NCBI GenBank assembly: GCA_018985225.1
Contig: JADGIF010000192.1
Coordinates: 1-15,414 of the forward strand
Origin: Amoeboradix gromovi
Lineage: Eukaryota; Sanchytriomycota; Sanchytriomycetes; Sanchytriales; Sanchytriaceae
DNA: 15,414 nt
Direction: 5' to 3'
Shown here piece after piece: positions 1 through 7,301 of the stretch; the stretch's first letter is position 1, and each line of letters starts with the position of its first letter. The notes under the pieces are model-generated. The model was not told the DNA's origin, ran no database searches, and was given only the letters and a program-made list of their open reading frames with translations. The translations under genes were made by a program, and so were the position numbers.

Positions 1-160
1 GCAAGTGTTATGAAAGGATTCAATCGTTGCGTCAATTGTCAGCAATGCGGTCACCAAGACCATAGAGATATTGATGCAGGTGCTTCAAAATAATCTAGGC
101 AAGAACATGCTCAAATGGTATCTCCCCAAGTTGTCTACACTTGAGAAGTGTGGGGTTTGA
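1..160 (+). pseudogene. C-terminal remnant of a TnpB/Fanzor-like nuclease (family A), cut by the window edge
   Basis: Reading from base 1 gives a zinc-ribbon end with cysteines in a CxxCxxCGH pattern, followed directly by HRDIDAGAS. That resembles the last RuvC motif (RD-x-N/D-A) that follows the zinc ribbon in IS605 OrfB/TnpB and its eukaryotic Fanzor relatives. A TAA at 91-93 interrupts the frame. A one-base shift restores homologous-looking text (NLGKNMLKWYLPK...) up to a TGA at 158-160, so the copy is frameshifted. The body of the gene would lie to the left of the window. It lies on the strand opposite to the other copies here and has different spacing between cysteines, so it seems a separate family member. 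The family call rests on motif recognition only; another OrfB-type zinc ribbon is the main alternative. Confidence 0.5.
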
Positions 161-204
161 AATCTTCTTGATTTTCGAATTCTTCACATTTAACGTAGGC
201 GTTC

Positions 205-355
205 ACTTGAAGTTAGATACAAGTTTTCCACTGACTTGAGACGGGATTGGATGTATATGTTTCAAGCACATGGCCTCTCATTACTTCAATATGACAGTTG
301 GCACAAGTGCGTCCACAAGTTGGTTCTCTTCAGAGTACCGTACCATTTGCGAGTA
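205..355 (-). pseudogene. Degraded Fanzor-like C-terminal fragment (family B, copy 3)
   Basis: The minus strand aligns by eye with the better copies at 570-937 and 6899-7252. It keeps the GGTACTCTGAAGAG zinc-ribbon spacer, the second CxxC (TGTGCCAACTGT, followed by CAT) and the ACATATACATC and CAATCCCG patches of the tail. The first CxxC pair is lost and the frame is broken, so no functional product is possible. It is listed because it shows that family B inserted or duplicated at least three times near this locus. Confidence 0.45.
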
Positions 356-569
356 TGAATTCAATACAATCTATCTACTTTTTTCCAGTTATTTACGGTG
401 GATGCGAGACCAGATTATCTTGGTTTTATGTAATTAGAAAAGATCCACATATGCCAAGGAAAAACGGATTACGTAGCTCAGTAGCATCATAATACTCTGT
501 AATAAATAGTATTAGAGAACTTTTACTTTAATCTTAACAGACCTCTTGTTTAAGTACGTGTTTTATATG

Positions 570-937
570 TACTCCTCGTTAAAAGTCCTGATTACCGAGA
601 AAACCGAGAATTTCCACAGAGAAACTAGCAGTACTAGATGCTCCGTTACAGTGATTGCTCACGCTTTCACTAACCTGAGGCGGGATTGAATAAGGATGCA
701 GATACTTGATGTATATGTTCCTTGCTACCATATGGTCTCTATCTTCAAATGACAGTTGGTACAAGTGTAGGTTTCTAAGCTGGTTTTCTTTAGAGTCCCA
801 CACCTTGTACATAGCATCGAATTTGTTCCTTGGTGCCATGTGGTCCATGTCCACTTCCAAATGACACTATTTACATGAATAGCACTCCAAATTGTTTTTC
901 TTTAGAGTGCCACATATTGTACATGGCATCAAATTTC
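570..937 (-). pseudogene. Fanzor-like C-terminal fragment (family B, copy 1) with internal duplication
   Basis: On the minus strand two successive zinc-ribbon units can be read. One (near 835-925) has CTIC...CHLEVDMDHMAPRN with an internal stop. The second (near 720-820) has CTRCGTL...CTNCH and then a small deletion that breaks the RuvC-like dRD motif. The frame then recovers as ARN-like sequence and runs to a TAA at 579-581. It matches copy 2 (6899-7252) at the DNA level from the CTCCTCGTTAAAAGTCCTG patch near 571 onward. Stops and frameshifts make it a pseudogene. The family assignment rests on the CxxC...CxxC...RD..A.RN layout seen intact in copy 2. Confidence 0.55.
718..937. repeat. Imperfect tandem duplication, unit about 108 bp
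   Basis: Two adjacent units start with TTCCTTG at 718 and 826. Both carry a CCAxxTGGTC patch, TTCxAATGACA, TTCTTTAGAGT and a TTGTACATxGCAT end. The unit is the zinc-ribbon portion of the minus-strand Fanzor-like fragment, so the duplication adds a second ribbon. The units differ at many positions, so the event is not recent. Confidence 0.7.
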
Positions 938-984
938 CGTGTTTGGATCAGCTTATCAGTCTGAGACGAATGTATGCTGTGTCC

Positions 985-1133
985 GCTAGTTATTTCTTTA
1001 GAATTGATTTACCACTTTTGAAAAGGAAAAATATCGAGTATTTAAGCTATTAGAAAAATCTGGAAAAGTCTTGAAATTATACAAAAATATATACAAATTC
1101 TTGATAAATGATTTATTCAAGAAAACAATCTAA
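985..1133 (+). pseudogene. Frameshifted copy of the short conserved peptide at 7302-7535
   Basis: The stretch from about 1020 reads FEKEKYRVFKLLEKSGKV, LKLYKN, YKF and NDLFKK to a TAA at 1131-1133. It matches the plus-strand peptide at 7302-7535 nearly residue for residue, with conservative changes such as M to L. The upstream part (YAVSASYFF) also matches, but a length change puts it in another frame. The preference for conservative changes argues that the plus strand is or was the coding strand. The function is not recognised. Confidence 0.5.
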
Positions 1134-1160
1134 CTGGGTCATTAAATCTGAAACGACGAA

Positions 1161-2103
1161 ATGAAAATTTTCAAATATAAGCTTTCGCTTTATTCAAAGC
1201 TAGCTCTCAGTATGTCAGTTATTCAAGCAATATGTATAATAATTCTGGAAATAATCGTAGTCACCAAACTGACACAAACAGAGCTTGAGGAAAATTTGAA
1301 AGGATTACCTGTGTATCTTGCTATATTTATATTTGGTCAGCTATTTCAAATTTATTTCAGTTGGGACGCAATTGCAAATGAAAATACTATCCAGTTGTTT
1401 GCTTGGGTTGGCATGAATTTTGCTAGTTTTGGATATTCACTTTTTCAAATTAAAGACGTATTCAGCACAAAGATTTGGTCAGAGTTTTACGGCTATTTCT
1501 ACGCTATTTGCGTATTCCTAGCTGTTTCTGCCGTCGTTAGTGGGTTTTTAACTTTCAAATTGTACTGCGAATACGGATGGAAAGTTTACAAAAAGATCGG
1601 TGCGGATCCTAGAATGAAGACAATGTACAGAACCTACCAGATCTTTCTCATGCTGCTCAAAGCTTGTTTTTTTGTCTTTGTGAGTTTTAGTTTACAGTTT
1701 ATGATTCTTGTCTTGAAAAAAGACGATCCTGAACTTTATCTTACAATTCTGGCACTAATCGTAACTGTTATTATCTTATTTATGGCATCTAAAGCACTCA
1801 TAAAGGAAAACAAACCGATGATGATCGGTTTTGTGTTCCTTACGGTTCTTGCTCTCATTTACTTCTTGTTTAAGCTTGTTAGAATGTATGATCCTGTCCA
1901 GGCTCCCAAGTATCGCTTTGTGAGCAACTACCTCACATTTTTTGGTATTTTTATCTAATTAAGCGGTTTTATCAATACTAATAGTGTTTGCTACATCTGT
2001 GAATGCTGTACTCTGTTTGCGTAATTTTGGGCAAGGTCTCAAAGGAGCAATTGAAAACGCAAGTCGAACCACAATCAACAGAATGCCTATAGAGGATCAA
2101 TAA
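1161..2103 (+). CDS. UPF0658-type Golgi membrane protein, spliced (intron 1945-1984)
   Basis: A 300-residue polytopic membrane protein of the fungal UPF0658 Golgi apparatus family; its molecular role is unknown. The family signature is clear: LPVYLAIFIFGQLFQ with a following WDA and NTIQL, then YGWKVYKKIGADPRM, MYRTYQIFLMLLK, and a KLVRMYDP motif before the last helices. The first exon alone would stop after LTFFGIFI, short of the family's last helix. Removing the 40 nt at 1945-1984 joins LTFF to VFATSVNAVLCLRNFGQGLK, which is what the family has there, and gives a TAA at 2101-2103. The intron donor is GTATTT and the acceptor is TACTAATAG. The ATG at 1161 sits just before the first hydrophobic segment. 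The gene converges on cytochrome b5, with 50 bp between the stops, and AATAAA overlaps its stop codon. Confidence 0.9.
1945..1984 (+). other. 40-nt spliceosomal intron
   Basis: It starts GTATTT and ends TACTAATAG. The branch-type heptamer TACTAAT overlaps the 3' AG, with essentially no polypyrimidine spacer. Splicing is phase 1 and removes in-frame stops. Joining restores the family C-terminus, which is the main evidence. Confidence 0.85.
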
Positions 2104-2153
2104 ATTGCAATGTTAATTAAAAATAGCTTATTCAAGTAGATAGGTTACTGTAT

Positions 2154-2528
2154 TTATTGCAAATATTTGAACAAAACATAAGCTGCAACTGCTACAAGTG
2201 GAACTATATAAGGATAATAGTTTGTTGATGATTCATGAACCTGCACTTTTATATTTCTGTTGTAAGGGTCTTCGTTTTTGCCTTGAATAGCGCTTTTCTT
2301 CAAATTACCAATCAGATATTCTGCCATCATTTCTCGCGCTTCATCAGAATGTCCGATATCCTCAAAAGAACCGGTTGCTTCTTGTCCGGCATGATCCATT
2401 AAGACTTCTTCACCACCAGGATGTGCATCAAGAAACTTGGAAACATCATATATTTTATTATGGATTGCCATCCATACATCGTTTCTCTTTGTATGTGATT
2501 GCACTTGTTCAATAGTGTAGTCTGGCAT
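2154..2528 (-). CDS. Cytochrome b5, tail-anchored
   Basis: A small haem electron carrier that donates electrons to desaturases, hydroxylases and P450s on the cytosolic face of the ER or outer mitochondrial membrane. The 124-residue protein has the whole b5 fold at residues 1-78. The two axial haem ligands are His36, in HPGG, and His60, in DIGHS. Before them come VWMAIHNKIYDVSKFL and after them AREMMAEYLIGNL, both typical. A single hydrophobic segment at about 104-122 (YYPYIVPLVAVAAYVLF) at the extreme C-terminus is the tail anchor. Start and length match family members. AATAAA on the minus strand overlaps the TAA stop. It is transcribed divergently from the subtilase gene; 131 bp separate the start codons. 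Confidence 0.95.
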   Translation of the reverse strand: MPDYTIEQVQSHTKRNDVWMAIHNKIYDVSKFLDAHPGGEEVLMDHAGQEATGSFEDIGHSDEAREMMAEYLIGNLKKSAIQGKNEDPYNRNIKVQVHESSTNYYPYIVPLVAVAAYVLFKYLQ

Positions 2529-2597
2529 ATCCGTGTTTTAAAAATCAACTACATCTTTTTAAATACGGAAAAGACTTCATTTTGGCTAGCTACTATT

Positions 2598-2607
2598 TAT
2601 ATATAAG
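2598..2607 (+). promoter_or_regulatory. TATA-box-like element for the subtilase gene
   Basis: TATATATAAG lies about 55 bp before the ATG at 2660, within the 131-bp divergent region shared with cytochrome b5. Position and sequence suit a TATA box. The assignment is by motif only. Confidence 0.4.
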
Positions 2608-2659
2608 CACCTTTAGTTTTATTTTATAGAAGTGACAACGCTCCCTGAAACTTTTTCTC

Positions 2660-3628
2660 ATGATTTCCTCAATTTTGTTGAGTTGCACGAGTGTATTAGC
2701 CACCTATGAAAATCAAATGAAAGCACCATGGTATTTGGCTATGTTGTCTCACAATGAAAATCAGTACAACTATCCTGATACTGCTGGAAAACGCGTCATT
2801 GTTTACATTGTAGATCACTGTATTTCAAATAAGTTTCTAAACACACACGATGAAATCCTGCTTTCCAAAAACTTTGGATGTAATAGCTACAATAATAATC
2901 ATGGTGAACTCTCTGCCACTCTAGTCAATAACCCTGTTTTTGGAGTTGCAAAAGAAGCGAAGGTAATTGCGGTGGGGGTTTACACACAAAACCCGAATTT
3001 TATTTCTTCGGCGGCTAACAATGTATTGTCTTTTTTTAATCCCCCAACCCATGACAAACAATATGCCGAATTTGTTAATGCGATAAATTGGATTATAAAT
3101 GATGCCGAGAGAAGAGATATTAAAGCAGTAATAAATTTAAGTCTTTCATTAGATGATTCAAAAGAAGTTGAGGATAAAATTAGTGATGCGATCCATAATA
3201 ATATTGTAGTTGTGAAAGCAGCTGGTAACGAAAACACTAACGCATGCGATGAGTCTCTGAACAGAGTTCAAGGTGTTATAGTCGTGGGTGCAATTAAAAA
3301 GAATTTATCAAAATGGAAGAAATCTAATTATGGCGAATGTGTTACCTTGTTCGCACCTGGACATGGAATACACATAGATAAAAGCATTCCTAGCATTATT
3401 GGATATAGAGGTACCAGTATTTCTGCTGCGATCGTGTCTGGAGTGGCTGCTGTTTATTTATCAGTGGGATGCACCGCAAATAATGTTTTAGCTGTATTGA
3501 AAGGTACTGCAATATCCGATTCAATAAAAGACGAATCGTGCTATGGTACTGGTTGTTTAAAAGGATCACCTAATAAAATTGTTCAAATTGCGGACAATGC
3601 AGCATTTTATTGTACTCCGGAAGAATAA
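2660..3628 (+). CDS. Secreted subtilisin-like serine protease (S8, proteinase K type)
   Basis: A 322-residue secreted endopeptidase. The catalytic triad is visible: Asp52 in VYIVDHC, His81 in NNNHGEL, and Ser253 in YRGTSISAA, with oxyanion-hole Asn190 in AAGNEN. Other family marks are KAPWYLA near the mature start, PVFGVAKEA, VINLSLS and SNYGECVTLFAPG. The N-terminus is a signal peptide (about residues 1-15, MISSILLSCTSVLA), followed almost at once by the mature-domain start. The usual I9 inhibitor propeptide of 70-90 residues is absent, and the 131-bp upstream gap is too small to hold one as an exon. Around the His the usual HGTHVAG is diverged to HGELSAT. The catalytic residues remain, so it may be active. 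The stop codon overlaps AATAAA. Confidence 0.92.
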   Translation: MISSILLSCTSVLATYENQMKAPWYLAMLSHNENQYNYPDTAGKRVIVYIVDHCISNKFLNTHDEILLSKNFGCNSYNNNHGELSATLVNNPVFGVAKEAKVIAVGVYTQNPNFISSAANNVLSFFNPPTHDKQYAEFVNAINWIINDAERRDIKAVINLSLSLDDSKEVEDKISDAIHNNIVVVKAAGNENTNACDESLNRVQGVIVVGAIKKNLSKWKKSNYGECVTLFAPGHGIHIDKSIPSIIGYRGTSISAAIVSGVAAVYLSVGCTANNVLAVLKGTAISDSIKDESCYGTGCLKGSPNKIVQIADNAAFYCTPEE

Positions 3629-3862
3629 ATCCTATACGTTTAACGGATTCTTAACCTAGGGTAGAATTGGAGTAGCCTAACTGTATTATCTGTCTTCTAA
3701 TTTTATTTTAACTCTGATAATGAGCACTAGACCTTGGAGTGATTGCTTTCAGAGTCAGAATCTTCAATTGGTTGATCCAAATTGATGAAGATCCTATTCT
3801 CAGACATTTGAGCCAATCATTTATATTTGCTTTTATTTAAAGAGACCCTTTCTGTTTATGTT

Positions 3863-4843
3863 ATGATTTCTCTATTTGTTTTGGGAACATTGTTTGCTAC
3901 AACTGCAAGTTCAGATGATCAAGGGGAACCGGATACTAATGATCTCTCACTTAAAGAGAACTCAGGCAATAGCTCTAGCATATCTGAGGAAATAGCGACA
4001 GTGCAAACAGGTCAAGACAATCCGTGGACAGAGATGGGGATCCCAACTAAACGCAGATTAATTCATGTGAGCACATCAGTTAACAACACTTGTGTACTTG
4101 GTCGCAAAGAAGACATCTATTGCTCAGAAATAGGGAAGGGTGAATGGACTCAAAAAGCAGGTAAACTCGGCTGGATATCAATAAACTGGCCTGCAGCTTA
4201 CGGAGCACGGGATACGATGGTATATTACGCTCCCGATATGACAATTGCTTCCCCTGCGTGGGTTGGAATACCAGGACCCCAAGGATTAACAGTTGCATCT
4301 GTTGAAGTATCAGTTGATGTTGTTTGTGTTGTAACAACTACGAATGCTATATATTGCAGGACTAGCGATCTGGCTCCCCCTGAAAAGCCTGCAGTGCAGG
4401 CTGATGGTGGTGAGGCAGCTGATGGTGGTGAGGCGGCTAATGGTGGTGAGGCAGCTAATCCCAATGTTGTGAAGTTGACTGGAGCTGAAGGCTTTGTTTG
4501 GGGTGCAAAAGCTGGCAATGCTACTAGTATTGCCATTTACGATAGTCGTGGATGTATAATAACTTTAGACGCTAAGCTCTTGTGTTCTTCCGATCTCAAA
4601 TCAGCAGATGATGACTGGGAAGCAGTTGATATAGGGGCTAAAACATTCGTGTCCATCGACATGTCATTGAATAAGGTTTGCGGGATGACAGCTGCCGGGG
4701 AGATATATTGCGCTGCATTTATGGGAAATCAGTGGACCTTGATTAAGAGTGAGGCAATGGGCATGTTTTCGTTCGCCTACAATACGTTTGTTGGTGTTGG
4801 AGCAGGCAAGCTACTGACATCGCAACAGCAGCTATTTGAGTAA
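3863..4843 (+). CDS. Secreted protein with four CX9C blade-like repeats (tectonin/RCC1-like propeller, tentative)
   Basis: A 326-residue protein with a signal peptide (MISLFVLGTLFATTASS). I place the start at the ATG at 3863, since frame extension upstream has no ATG and would put polar residues before the hydrophobic core. Four repeats each carry a cysteine pair with nine residues between, usually ending I-Y-C: 77/87, 155/165, 231/241 and 273/283. Most are followed by a tryptophan (GEWTQ, DDWEAV, NQWTLI) and preceded by a VSxxV or SIDMS strand. This is how tectonin or fish-egg-lectin-like beta-propellers look, so a secreted carbohydrate-binding role is possible, but that is inference. Between repeats 2 and 3 is a low-complexity linker of A(D/N)GGEA heptads or hexads. 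It is convergent with the TMEM135 homologue, with 9 bp between the stops. Confidence 0.55.
   Translation: MISLFVLGTLFATTASSDDQGEPDTNDLSLKENSGNSSSISEEIATVQTGQDNPWTEMGIPTKRRLIHVSTSVNNTCVLGRKEDIYCSEIGKGEWTQKAGKLGWISINWPAAYGARDTMVYYAPDMTIASPAWVGIPGPQGLTVASVEVSVDVVCVVTTTNAIYCRTSDLAPPEKPAVQADGGEAADGGEAANGGEAANPNVVKLTGAEGFVWGAKAGNATSIAIYDSRGCIITLDAKLLCSSDLKSADDDWEAVDIGAKTFVSIDMSLNKVCGMTAAGEIYCAAFMGNQWTLIKSEAMGMFSFAYNTFVGVGAGKLLTSQQQLFE
4400..4459 (+). repeat. Three 18-bp tandem repeats encoding A(D/N)GGEA
   Basis: Units at 4400-4417, 4418-4435 and 4436-4453, followed by a partial GCTAAT. They differ by one or two bases each. The length is a multiple of three, so the frame is kept, and the repeats form a linker between two blade-like repeats of the secreted protein. 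Copy number is likely to vary between strains. Confidence 0.85.
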
Positions 4844-4852
4844 ATTCATTTA

Positions 4853-6178
4853 TTATTTAAAAATGCGCATCATCAACTTTCCTTGAGCACCCATTAATGC
4901 ATGATCGACCTCATATACATGCATCATAGTACCAGTGCTGATACAAAATAGTATGAATTCGGTTAGCTTACTGATACTGGGAAATATGGTTTCCAAGGTA
5001 CGCGGGAGCATATATAGCGCCAGCTCTGTTCTTCTTCCATATGGTTCAATAATAATACAACAACCAGCTAGGAACCCATTTAGCATATAATGGATTTTAG
5101 ATTCTGTGTTTCTAAATCTACGGAAAAAACAAAGAGAACCAAACGTAGTAGTGCTTAAAGCACTAAGGAATAAGCTACTGCGAATTGCAGAAGTAAAACT
5201 AAACTTTAAAGCATATTTTGGGTGCTTTCGTAAAGTATGAAATTTGAAGATTATCGTGGTAGCCAAGCTCAATGGTGAATATATTTTCATACATCTTAGA
5301 AAAACGTTTAGAAAGTAGATTGGATAATGTGACTCACATGATATATTTGGATGCATAACCTGGCAATTCTCTAATTTGTTGTTTTGAATGACATTACTGC
5401 TTATTAAATTCATCATTTTAATACCGTCATGCTGGAATCGATCTTGAATTCCACAGATATAAAAAAGAAAATTTCTGTAGGATTTGGGTAACTTCAACGG
5501 CGAAAAGACGATATTATACAGGATTACAGAGCATGAGCAGGCCATGAAAAATATGTTACCATGTGTATTACAGAACTCGATAAAATTATCCTTTGAGTTA
5601 GATTTTGGAATTGGAGTGGTTGGCGGTGAATCAAATAATTCAAAAGTGCTAGGCTCTTCCTTTACTTGTAATTTGAATATTAACAGTTTAACTGCGGAAT
5701 AGAGACTACGGGCGCAAACAAACCAGACTATTCCGTTGCGTCTTTTTGTGTTTGTATCCAACAATATTGAGCTGCCTGCAATAGCACCTGCAACAAAAGC
5801 ACGAGGTTTAAGGTTTGTATAATGTGATACATTGCACATAAAAATTCTGTACAAGCTTACATAACTACTCAGAAACATGGCAAACTTTACGGTATCCCAT
5901 TTGAAGCTAAAAATATTGTAAATACTCTTACGGAGCAATGGGAGAACATAAATAACATGCTTAACAAGAAAACTAATTACAAAGGTTCGAGATAATCCAC
6001 GTATCGCATGTATATTGCAAGACATTTCATGATGGTGGCATCTAACCGAAAGATCCCCAGATGATTGCTTTTTTAAATTCCTTTGTATACTTGTAAGTCT
6101 ATTGATTACGTGTTCTGTTTCTTTATCTGTTAGTACTTTAGCAAGCAACTGAGTTACTGATTCTATCCAGGTGGACAT
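4853..6178 (-). CDS. TMEM135 family membrane protein
   Basis: A 441-residue multi-pass protein of the TMEM135 family. In animals the family is linked to peroxisomes, mitochondria and lipid droplets; the fungal role is unclear. The architecture is two Tim17-like halves. The first has W94-DTVKFAMFLSSYVSLYR, then FVAGAIAGSSIL at about 128-139 and RRNGIVWFVCARSLYS. The second has SSLFLSALSTTTFGSLCF, then LNGFLAGCCIII at about 366-377 and RRTELALYMLPRTLET. A CQVMHP motif at about 272-277 precedes the second half, as in relatives. The true start is the ATG at 6178; reading three codons further upstream would need a TTG. AATAAA on the minus strand overlaps the stop codon. No intron is needed. Confidence 0.83.
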   Translation of the reverse strand: MSTWIESVTQLLAKVLTDKETEHVINRLTSIQRNLKKQSSGDLSVRCHHHEMSCNIHAIRGLSRTFVISFLVKHVIYVLPLLRKSIYNIFSFKWDTVKFAMFLSSYVSLYRIFMCNVSHYTNLKPRAFVAGAIAGSSILLDTNTKRRNGIVWFVCARSLYSAVKLLIFKLQVKEEPSTFELFDSPPTTPIPKSNSKDNFIEFCNTHGNIFFMACSCSVILYNIVFSPLKLPKSYRNFLFYICGIQDRFQHDGIKMMNLISSNVIQNNKLENCQVMHPNISCESHYPIYFLNVFLRCMKIYSPLSLATTIIFKFHTLRKHPKYALKFSFTSAIRSSLFLSALSTTTFGSLCFFRRFRNTESKIHYMLNGFLAGCCIIIEPYGRRTELALYMLPRTLETIFPSISKLTEFILFCISTGTMMHVYEVDHALMGAQGKLMMRIFK

Positions 6179-6415
6179 CTTCGGCAATTCTGTTTTAGAT
6201 ACAAGATTGGAGACAAATTATTTAAAGAAGACCTTACAGCACGAGTAGACCATGGTTCCATGATTGCCAAATATCTGGTGGTGTAAAAAATCATTTTGGC
6301 CGCATGTTAATGTGCTTGATCTTTGAAATAAATCTTATGTTGTTTAACGAATTACTCAATTGACCTTCTACAACATTGGCTAATATTACTTAGATTTCAG
6401 TCGCAACTAATTGCC
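6179..6415. other. Spacer upstream of the TMEM135 gene
   Basis: AT-rich, with many stops in all frames. I see no gene, RNA or repeat here. It should contain the promoter of the minus-strand TMEM135 homologue, but no clear TATA element stands out. Confidence 0.5.
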
Positions 6416-6884
6416 TTAGCGAACAAATTCTATAGATAACAAAATCCACAGTTCCAAATCAGCTATATTCTTCAAATGATCTCTAAATACTTTATCCACC
6501 TCGTCAAGATTATCATGACATCGTAAAAATAAATTGGAACTAAGGCATGCAGCACCTATAGACATGAGCCGAGAATTGCTTTGTAAAGCTACTTTGTATT
6601 GCTGCTAAACTTAGGGTTTTCGACATTTATAACAGCCTAATCCCTCTTGGACAAAAACTTTGTTGGAAAATCGGCAGGCTAGTCTTTCAATCATACCGAG
6701 GTATACAAAAACAATTGCAAGCGCTAATTTGAAAACAAGAATTTTCCAAAAAAGATTCTTAAATGTTTGAGAGTAACTGTGCAATTTTGTTGAAGCGGCA
6801 GCTCTTAAAATGGGATATCTCCGCGCATTTAGCTACTAATCTATTAATTAACATCTTTGCGCAAGTCAGATAGGTTGTATCCAT
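6416..6884 (-). CDS. Possible multi-exon gene, unrecognised
   Basis: Two long open stretches lie in the same minus-strand frame. The upstream one (6832-6614, 73 codons) includes YSQTFKNLFWKILVFKLALA and MIERLACRFSNKVFVQEGL, with one hydrophobic segment and a CYKC pair. The downstream one (6604-6416, 62 residues to a TAA) starts QQYKVALQSNSRLMSIGAA and ends ADLELWILLSIEFVR, and looks helical. Only TAA GTT TAG separates them, and CCCTAAGTTTAG there resembles a branch site with acceptor, so an in-frame intron is likely. Several GT donors would fit and I cannot choose. A possible first exon begins at the ATG at 6884 (MDTTYLTCAK) and would need another intron. The family is not recognised. The alternative is chance open frames. 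Confidence 0.3.
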
Positions 6885-6898
6885 TTCATATTCAAGTC

Positions 6899-7252
6899 TG
6901 ACTCCTCATTAAAAGTCCTGATTTCCGGGAAAATCGAAAAATTTCCACAGAGAAACTAATGCTAGTTTCTCCGTTACAGTGATCGCTTACGCTTTCACTA
7001 CCCTAAGGCGGGATTGAATATGGGGTTCCTTGCTGCCACATTGTCTCTATCTATATCCGAATGACAATTGGTACAAGTGTAAGCTTCTAAGCTGGGTTTC
7101 TTTAGAGTACCACATCTTGTACATCTCTGACTAGTAAATGATTCATTACATTCAACCATCTTTTTTCCTCTTTGTTTACACTTGAACTACAAGCGTTCCT
7201 TGAAGGTGTATTGGGACATTGTAGCCATGTTTCTTGCGACTTGCTCGACAAG
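6899..7252 (-). pseudogene. Fanzor (eukaryotic TnpB-like) nuclease remnant (family B, copy 2, best preserved)
   Basis: The minus strand reads, in one frame: VARNMATMSQYTFKERL, a stop, KCKQRGKKMVECNESFTS, then QRCTRCGTLKK, a second CTNC, and HSDIDRDNVAARN. The order (short helix with YTFKERL, xVxEcNEsfTSxxCxxCG, second CxxC, dRDxxAARN) is the hallmark C-terminal third of TnpB and Fanzor proteins: the RuvC lobe, a zinc ribbon, and the last RuvC aspartate in DRD. Fanzors are RNA-guided DNA nucleases carried by eukaryotic transposons. Only the C-terminal part is here. An internal TAG, a premature TAG after NPALG and loss of the N-terminal two thirds make it non-functional. The 3' tail is shared with copies at 570 and 205. 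Confidence 0.7.
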
Positions 7253-7301
7253 CTACTTATCATTTGACTAGTATTGAACGATGGTAAGTATATAAGATCA
7301 T

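Noticed and set aside
298-492. Open frame of 64 codons on +
   Set aside because: It begins with TTG and lies partly over the minus-strand nuclease relic; no family text and no homologous frame in the related copies.
579-860. 93-codon open frame on - (MEVDMDHMAPRNK...)
   Set aside because: It is a hybrid reading through the frameshifted, duplicated zinc-ribbon relic; the real homologous text jumps between frames, so it is not called as an intact gene.
4225-4536. Open frame on - with Ala/Ser/Pro repeats
   Set aside because: Shadow of the 18-bp repeats in the plus-strand secreted protein.
5980-5996. GGTTCGA string resembling a tRNA B box
   Set aside because: It lies inside the TMEM135 coding sequence and no cloverleaf can be folded around it by eye.
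7270-7290. ATACTTACC on minus, like the 5' end of U1 snRNA
   Set aside because: The following bases do not match U1, and no stem-loops or Sm site follow; within the transposon-relic region.
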